From Paucibacter aquatile (GTDB taxonomy: Bacteria; Pseudomonadota; Gammaproteobacteria; Burkholderiales; Burkholderiaceae_C): a DNA stretch of 64,000 bases. Position numbers and translations under genes: made by a program. Below, piece after piece: positions 59,874 through 64,000 of the stretch. Numbering within the stretch: position 1 is the stretch's first letter; every line of letters starts with the position of its first letter. The DNA lies in NCBI RefSeq assembly GCF_002885975.1, contig NZ_POSP01000004.1, positions 820,371-884,370 on the forward strand, read 5' to 3'. The notes under the pieces are model-generated. The model did not search any database and was not told the origin of the DNA. It worked only from the letters and a program-made list of their open reading frames with translations.

Positions 59874-60707
59874 GGCTCACACCCCCCCGCGAAAGCCAAC
59901 AGAACGGGCCAGAGGCTGCAATGGCCCTTGTATGGGTGCAGACGCGCTGCAATGCCTCAACGCCCGCAAGCACGACGCGCCGAAACTCGGAGGCATAGTG
60001 GCGACCGCTTGGGCTAATCCAGCCGCCGCCCTCCGCTCTGCGCCATTGGTCGCTGATGTCAGAATTCGCCTGCACAAACGCAGGCAGACCAAGCCAACGA
60101 CGAGCACGCCTAGAAGCGTGATCCAAGCCACCGACGCCATAAGCTCGCGCCCCTTTCGGCATTGCTGCCAAGTTCTTGTCTTTCTTCAGGTAATGCAGCA
60201 GATAGCCCACCGCGTTACCCACCTTCTGAGGCGCATCGCTGCGACTCATGCCATACGGCCACCACCCGCGCCGGTCGAAATGAGGGCACCGCACGCCAAC
60301 CGGCAACCACACAACAATGTGGTAGTGGATGCAGTCGCGGCCCTTGCCATCGGCCCGGCGCTTGCCGTCTTGGATTTCAGCGATCCAAACGTAACGAAAC
60401 GGGATTCCCTTACGTTGCACCAGTGATACATAGCCCGTAGCGCGTCAGAGACATGACGCGAGGACCAGAGCTGACCAGGGGCATAGGTGAGCGTGACCAT
60501 CCACGGCACATCCGAGCGGTGGCCCTTCTCGGTGATCGCATGGCAACGAGCCGCAAAGCCCACCGACCGACGCAGAGCGCTAAACGTCGCTTCGCTTTGT
60601 CGATGGCAAAACACTCCAGGGTGTCGGCCAGTTCGTCGCGCTCTGCCGCTACGCGGCCGATACAGCCTCTTCAGACGCCCTTTCGGGACTTGTTGGAACT
60701 GAGACAA
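59866..60707 (-). pseudogene. Rolling-circle replication initiator (rep), frameshifted
   Basis: Two overlapping frames together make one HUH-type replication initiator. The upstream part (60707 to ~60410) holds ALRRSVGFAARC and RCR motif I (VTLTYAPGQLW), then DALRAMYHW. The downstream part (60420-59866) continues with RKGIPFRYVWIAEIQDGKR, the HUH motif (CIHYHIVVWLP) and the Tyr motif (GYLLHYLKKD). The join near 60414-60420 needs a one-base shift. A second irregularity is likely at 60590-60660, where another frame reads AERDELADTLECFAIDKAKRR, which looks far more protein-like than the continuous frame. Start unclear (TTG at 60707). Nicking at the origin would be lost if the shifts are real. 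Confidence 0.8.
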
Positions 60708-60825
60708 GCCCCGGCGCTTTCGCGCCGTCGAGGCCCTGGCGGGCCTGTGCCCAATGCCGCATTTGCTCGCTGCGTGACTGTGCGATTACTTGAGCGGCAC
60801 CGCGATCCAAACCGCGCCCCATCAT
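60649..60825 (-). CDS. Small phage protein upstream of rep
   Basis: A 58-aa ORF starts with tandem ATG codons at 60825, contains AAQVIAQSRSEQMRHWAQAR and ends PERASEEAVSAA, overlapping the rep 5' end. It has no recognised domain. Codon use and position among co-directional phage genes support it modestly. Confidence 0.5.
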   Translation of the reverse strand: MMGRGLDRGAAQVIAQSRSEQMRHWAQARQGLDGAKAPGLVSVPTSPERASEEAVSAA

Positions 60826-60832
60826 GTCCAGC

Positions 60833-60994
60833 TCAATGGACGCGCACCGCCGCCAGCTCCAAGGAACTAGCGACGGCGTAGGCTTGCACGTGGCGGAGTG
60901 ACCACAGCGAGTAACCCCCGACAGGAAAGCCAGCCTGGCCGCACAGCTCAACGTCAATGTCTACATCGCCGCCCTGCCCTGGCCGAAGCCGCAA
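60833..60994 (-). CDS. Small phage ORF with TTG start
   Basis: A 53-aa frame (start TTG at 60994, as the upstream in-frame stop leaves no ATG) contains DVDIDVELCGQAGFP and SLRHVQAYAVASSLELAAV. It overlaps the 48-aa ORF before it in a different frame. It could instead be the continuation of that ORF after a frameshift. No function is recognised. Confidence 0.35.
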   Translation of the reverse strand: MRLRPGQGGDVDIDVELCGQAGFPVGGYSLWSLRHVQAYAVASSLELAAVRVH

Positions 60995-61100
60995 CGGTAA
61001 TGCTCAAAATCTGATCGTCATCAGCCATGGCAGAGCGCAAGGCCGCAGCCATCGACATACGCAGCAGGCGAGCTGTGCCGCGTGAATCGCGGTTTTCCAT
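60954..61100 (-). CDS. Small phage ORF after ssb
   Basis: A 48-aa ORF starts 22 bases after the ssb stop. It includes MSMAAALRSAMADDDQILS and ends in a basic tail (ARAGRRCRH). Such short acidic/basic proteins are common between ssb and rep in Ralstonia-type inoviruses. Function unknown. Confidence 0.4.
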   Translation of the reverse strand: MENRDSRGTARLLRMSMAAALRSAMADDDQILSITVAASARAGRRCRH

Positions 61101-61121
61101 GCCGGTCCATGGGTGCACCCG

Positions 61122-61415
61122 TCAGGCCGTGGCAGGCTTGCGGGCAACGGGAGCCAACCGCGCCGACACCGCAAGACGGCCATCACGGTCCACGTACAGG
61201 CTCGACGGGTGCAGCTGGTAATCACCGGGGCTGTACGGCTGCTGTTCGCCGTCCAGCATCAGGTCAAATTTCTCGGGGTACGGCGGCTTGTTACCATCCT
61301 TGTCGACGGTATGCGCATAGCCTGTTTGCATGCGCAAGTGATACGGCTTGCCGGTCGTCTTGCTGTTGCCCTTGAACTCCTTGACGGTGGTCTGAGCGAT
61401 GGTGATTTGAATCAT
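61122..61415 (-). CDS. Single-stranded DNA-binding protein, gene V-like
   Basis: The 97-aa protein (start 61415, GGAG ribosome site) has an OB-like beta pattern: MIQITIAQTTVKEFKGNSKT, PYHLRMQTGYAH, KFDLMLDGEQQPYSPGDYQL, LYVDRDGRLAVSARLAPV. Length and fold match pV-type ssDNA-binding proteins that coat phage DNA before extrusion. It is the first gene of the minus-strand phage operon. The frame is open further upstream, but that part overlies the opposite-strand gene. Confidence 0.82.
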   Translation of the reverse strand: MIQITIAQTTVKEFKGNSKTTGKPYHLRMQTGYAHTVDKDGNKPPYPEKFDLMLDGEQQPYSPGDYQLHPSSLYVDRDGRLAVSARLAPVARKPATA

Positions 61416-61444
61416 GGTTGGCTCCAATAAGTACGAAAAATGAG

Positions 61445-61911
61445 ATGACGCTTCACCAGATCGCGGAGGTGCTATGGCCCCTTGCCGTGGTACTGACCGT
61501 TTTCTATTGGTCAAAGCACGGCGCCGACCGAGAGCAACAGGCAAGCTATGGAAACGAACACCCCTTACGAAACGAGAACAAGGGATGTACTTCCGCTTGA
61601 AAAACGCATTACCTGATCGGGTTGTGTTAGCGCAGGTTTCGTTTTCTGCACTGCTGGACACTCGAGACAGACCAACCAGAGCGACGTTGACAGAAAAGTC
61701 GCTGACTTCGTGATCTGCTCGAAAGCCTTCGAAGTCGCCGCTGTTATCGAACTCGATGACGAAAGCCACAGAGGACGAGAACACCTAGACCAGAGACGCG
61801 ATCAGCTGCTAACAAAAGCCGGAATCAAGGTTTGCGCTTCAAGACATTCCCGACGAGGGCGAGCTGCTGGCAGCGCTTTCGGAGAAAAGTGACGCCATGC
61901 CCCCGTGCTAA
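61445..61911 (+). pseudogene. Membrane-anchored DUF2726-like protein, multiply frameshifted
   Basis: Successive frames encode pieces of one protein. The first is an N-terminal membrane segment (AEVLWPLAVVLTVFYW, from 61445). PLTKREQGMYFRLKNALPDR and VVLAQVSFSALL follow from a second frame. VADFVICSKAFEVAAVIELDD, then ESHRGREHLDQRRDQLLTKAG come from a third. LRFKTFP and DEGELLAALSEK come from two further switches. The order and blocks are those of DUF2726 proteins, a nuclease-related fold. At least four one-base shifts are needed. Either the gene is dead or the sequence is erroneous here. Confidence 0.7.
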
Positions 61912-61935
61912 CCTGCTACTTTCCAAACCGGGAAG

Positions 61936-61972
61936 CGCTTACCAAAAAAAGGTAAGCGACCGGAGGTTAACC
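61936..61972 (+). promoter_or_regulatory. Palindromic operator candidates upstream of the phage repressor
   Basis: A perfect inverted repeat CGCTTACC (61936-61943), A7 spacer, GGTAAGCG (61951-61958) is followed by a palindrome GGTTAACC (61965-61972). They lie 15-50 bases before the repressor start, as expected for autoregulation by an RstR/CI-like protein. Confidence 0.65.
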
Positions 61973-61986
61973 AGCCGGAGATAAAA

Positions 61987-62301
61987 GTGGAAACATTCGG
62001 ACGGGTGATTGACAACGCCGCTGAAAAGTGCGGAGGGCAAAACGCACTCGCACGAGAGCTAGACATTGCATCCGGCTGGATCAGCCTGGCGAAGCAAGGG
62101 AAAAAGCCGCTGCCAAAGGCAAAGCTAGAAGCGCTCGCAACGCTCGTTCAGATGGAGGCCGCTGAGCTTTGGGAACTGCAAGAGCTGCAAACATGCCACG
62201 CAGGACCCTTTCAAGCATGGTCTAAGCAGCATCTTTGCCCTTTTTTTCGTGGTCAATTTGTCCACGACTCCAAGCCCCGCAAACGCAGCAGGCATCGGTG
62301 A
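61987..62301 (+). CDS. Helix-turn-helix phage repressor-like protein
   Basis: A GTG at 61987, preceded by CCGGAG, starts a 104-aa product. The HTH reads KCGGQNALARELDIASGWISLAKQG, followed by helices LEALATLVQMEAAELWELQEL. After about residue 62 the sequence becomes Cys/His/Phe-rich and less plausible, so the true C-terminus may be lost by a frameshift. Position, orientation opposite to ssb/rep, and upstream palindromes suggest a lysogeny repressor; DNA specificity is unknown. Confidence 0.65.
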   Translation: METFGRVIDNAAEKCGGQNALARELDIASGWISLAKQGKKPLPKAKLEALATLVQMEAAELWELQELQTCHAGPFQAWSKQHLCPFFRGQFVHDSKPRKRSRHR

Positions 62302-62419
62302 TAACGGTCAATTCCATTGACCGGACAGACTACACATTGTCGCCTTTGGCTGCGCCGAGGCTTGACAAAGCTGCGACTTATTGCCTCAGGAATTTTGCGG
62401 CCGCAGCCGATAGGCAATC

Positions 62420-62771
62420 ATGCTTAATCGACTGCCCAAAGACCCCGGTTCAATGGCCGATCTACTGGCCGACATTGGCAACCCAGCACATGAAATCGCA
62501 AAAAACTAGGCGTATCCCGACGCACCGCCGACCGCTGGAGAACCGAAAAGCACCACGGATAGCCCGCCTGGCTTTGTGGTGGCTGTCGCGCGAAGGCCAC
62601 AGCGTTTGGGATTGCGAGATGGCCACCCGAACACAAATGGCCATTCAGACCAACGAGGCGCTATGGCGAGAAGTCAGGCAACTGCGGGAGCAGATTGCAT
62701 TGATGACGCGGAACACGACTGCGCCACTTGGACGAACACACCCCGCGAACGACAGAACGGCCCTCGGCTAG
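62420..62771 (+). pseudogene. DUF3653-like regulator, unit 2, frameshifted
   Basis: Same start context as the unit 1 gene at 55995, but three deletions (3, 1 and 1 bases) within 62485-62546 put the C-terminal part (RIARLALWWLSREG onward) in a different frame from the N-terminus. Confidence 0.85.
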
Positions 62772-62863
62772 GCCATTGCCCGCAATGGCTACGCCTCAGG
62801 CCTTTCTGCTGGACAGACCCAAGCAACGCCCTACGGGCTCACTGGGGCACGCCCCAGCCCCCG

Positions 62864-63912
62864 CTATTGCTTGACCGTAGCCGGTGGCTCTGCTGGCTGT
62901 TTGGCAGGCTCAGCGACGGCATGCGCGGGCACCGAGACACCAGCCCACGCGATGAAAAACCCGCCATCAGCGATGGAGCGACAAAGGCTCTCCGGCGTGT
63001 CCAATTTCGTGCCCTGCTGCGACCAGCAGCCGCAGCGCTTTTTGCTGGCGATGCATGCCGCAGGGTATGGGGCCTGTGTCGGCTTGGTTACCTCATCGTA
63101 GGCCGGGGCCGTATGAGGCAAGCCCTCAATGCGCGGCTGATAGGCCTGCGCGTATTCGACGGGCGTGGATGCCCTCGCCTGCTGGGCCTGGCCGCCCACA
63201 GTGGCAATAGGCGCAGATGCTGCACCAGGCGCAAAAACACCAGCTTGGCCAGATGCATCGGCTTTACCTAAACCCATGCCAATCCGCAAACCTACAACGC
63301 CAAGAATGGGAGAACCAATAAGAAGGGCAATCAATACCCAAACCTTGAAAGGGATTTTCCGCTTATGGGTGTGGGCCTCGGCGCTTTTGTAGTAGGCGTA
63401 AGCCTTTTTATTGAATTTGTATAGATGCTTGATCGAATCGGTGCGGGTTTTATCGCAGTTATCTTTCACTGCGCCCCATTCATGCACCGTCGATACCTGC
63501 ATACCGAATTTGCGAACAGCGTGCAGATGGCGACCGACCAGGCGACGAATACCAACATGCAATTGGCTAGGGTGCTGGCAAATAAGTACCAGGTCAATGC
63601 CCTTGCCCCGGTGGGTTTCCATCGCAGGCTCAGCCCAAACTGGGGCGGCCTGGCTGGTAGGCCGAGGCCGAAAGCCTGGCACTTTCTGGCATTCATCGAT
63701 GACGACAATACTGCCAGGCGGGCAGCTGGGCCATTCCTCAACCTTAAGGCGTCCACGGCAATGTCAGCTCAACGATACCCGGGGCGGAATCGTCGCCCTG
63801 ATCGCGCTGGACATAGAAAAGGCCGCTGCGTTTGCTGGCGCAAAACCTCCAGCCGGTCGATTGTGTAAAGGCTCTTGCATGCACCAGGCAAGCCCGTCTG
63901 TAGCTCAATCAT
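62864..63912 (-). pseudogene. zot, unit 2, broken by two 2-base deletions
   Basis: The start (63910-63912) and P-loop are present. Both CCTATT (Pro-Ile) codon pairs near 63820 and 63746 have lost two bases, shifting the frame twice. The second leaves an in-frame TAA in one reading. The ATPase core is therefore not continuous, although the C-terminal two-thirds remain open. Confidence 0.88.
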
Positions 63913-64000
63913 TTAACCACCTGGCGAGCGCTGGATTGATTTAACGATGGTCCCACTCTGCAAACCACTCACGACAAGTGAAGCCATCCAGGCGCTGAAA
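63913..64000 (-). CDS. pVI-like minor coat protein, unit 2, cut by window end
   Basis: The last 88 bases match 57497-57584 and encode the C-terminal ~28 residues of the DUF2523 protein (SAWMASLVVSGLQSGT region). The N-terminus lies beyond the window. Confidence 0.85.
   Translation of the reverse strand, partial: FSAWMASLVVSGLQSGTIVKSIQRSPGG

Larger units (their letters stand above)
62331..64000. mobile_element. Inovirus prophage, unit 2 (partial, runs off window)
   Basis: From TACACA at 62331 the sequence repeats 55906-57584 almost exactly. The only differences seen are five small deletions in unit 2: TCA after 62485, one C near 62499, one G near 62546, and two bases each near 63746 and 63820. 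Unit 2 is therefore in direct tandem with unit 1. The window ends inside its pVI gene. Confidence 0.92.

Noticed and set aside
60246..60440. Frame A of rep continuing past the HUH-coding region
   Set aside because: After about 60410 it reads Ser/Ala/Thr-rich sequence with no motif, while the overlapping frame has the HUH and Tyr motifs.
61004..61225. 73-codon minus-strand frame after the ssb gene
   Set aside because: It overlaps the ssb C-terminus in another frame and is Cys/Trp/Arg-rich; the 48-aa ORF in the next frame is more plausible.

Overview
The window looks like a chromosomal segment of a high-GC betaproteobacterium of the order Burkholderiales. Gene content, PEP-CTERM sorting signal, sigma-54 use and a glycine-riboswitch gcvTHP operon resemble the Roseateles/Pelomonas/Mitsuaria group; that placement is inference, as no marker gene is present. 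Positions 1-55 kb are chromosome with intact, tightly packed genes. From 55.9 kb to the end the sequence is a lower-GC filamentous-phage (inovirus) prophage in tandem, joined to the chromosome at a dif-like XerC/XerD site. This suggests that the locus lies near the replication terminus.

Layout. 1-1721 (-): amino-acid permease (cut by the window edge) overlapped with an acetamidase/formamidase. 2064-3950: secreted zinc metallopeptidase with a PPC domain. 4042-6422: aroC and an MFS permease. 6575-10975: RND efflux adaptor and pump, followed by a terminator. 11155-12992: periplasmic solute-binding protein, then a PEP-CTERM exported protein with a sigma-54 promoter. 13070-19560 (-): glycine riboswitch, gcvT, gcvH, gcvP, terminator, sdaA (glycine cleavage and serine deamination). 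19720-21819: three-module glycosyltransferase. 21834-23003 (-): RES-Xre toxin-antitoxin pair. 23143-26550 (-): exported TolB-propeller/amidohydrolase. 26767-28772: QseBC-like two-component system.

28.8-54.0 kb is one functional unit, probably for beta-glucan (beta-1,3/1,6) and associated amino-sugar use. It holds a TctDE-like two-component system, a separate glucose-type binding protein, a TonB-dependent receptor, GH5, GH3 and GH1 glucosidases, a GtsABCD-like glucose ABC transporter, a flavin-dependent halogenase-like protein, an endonuclease/exonuclease/phosphatase-family protein, GH30, an SGNH (sialate O-acetylesterase-like) esterase and GH20. Most of these genes touch or overlap, so a single long transcript from the receptor onward is plausible. 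Tandem [G/A]TTAAY boxes with an exact 11-bp period lie in front of both the receptor gene and the orphan binding-protein gene, and are good candidates for the response-regulator binding site.

54.1-55.8 kb holds a small lipoprotein and a sulfide:quinone oxidoreductase with all three catalytic cysteines. The prophage unit is 6,425 bp (55906-62330). On the minus strand it carries ssb, small ORFs, a rolling-circle rep, a coat-adjacent membrane protein, pVIII, a central terminator, a 19-aa hydrophobic ORF, pIII-like, pVI-like and Zot. On the plus strand it carries a DUF2726-like gene, an HTH repressor and a DUF3653-like regulator. A second copy begins at 62331 and runs off the window. The rep and DUF2726-like genes of unit 1 and all readable genes of unit 2 carry small indels. 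These are either genuine decay or assembly error near a repeat.
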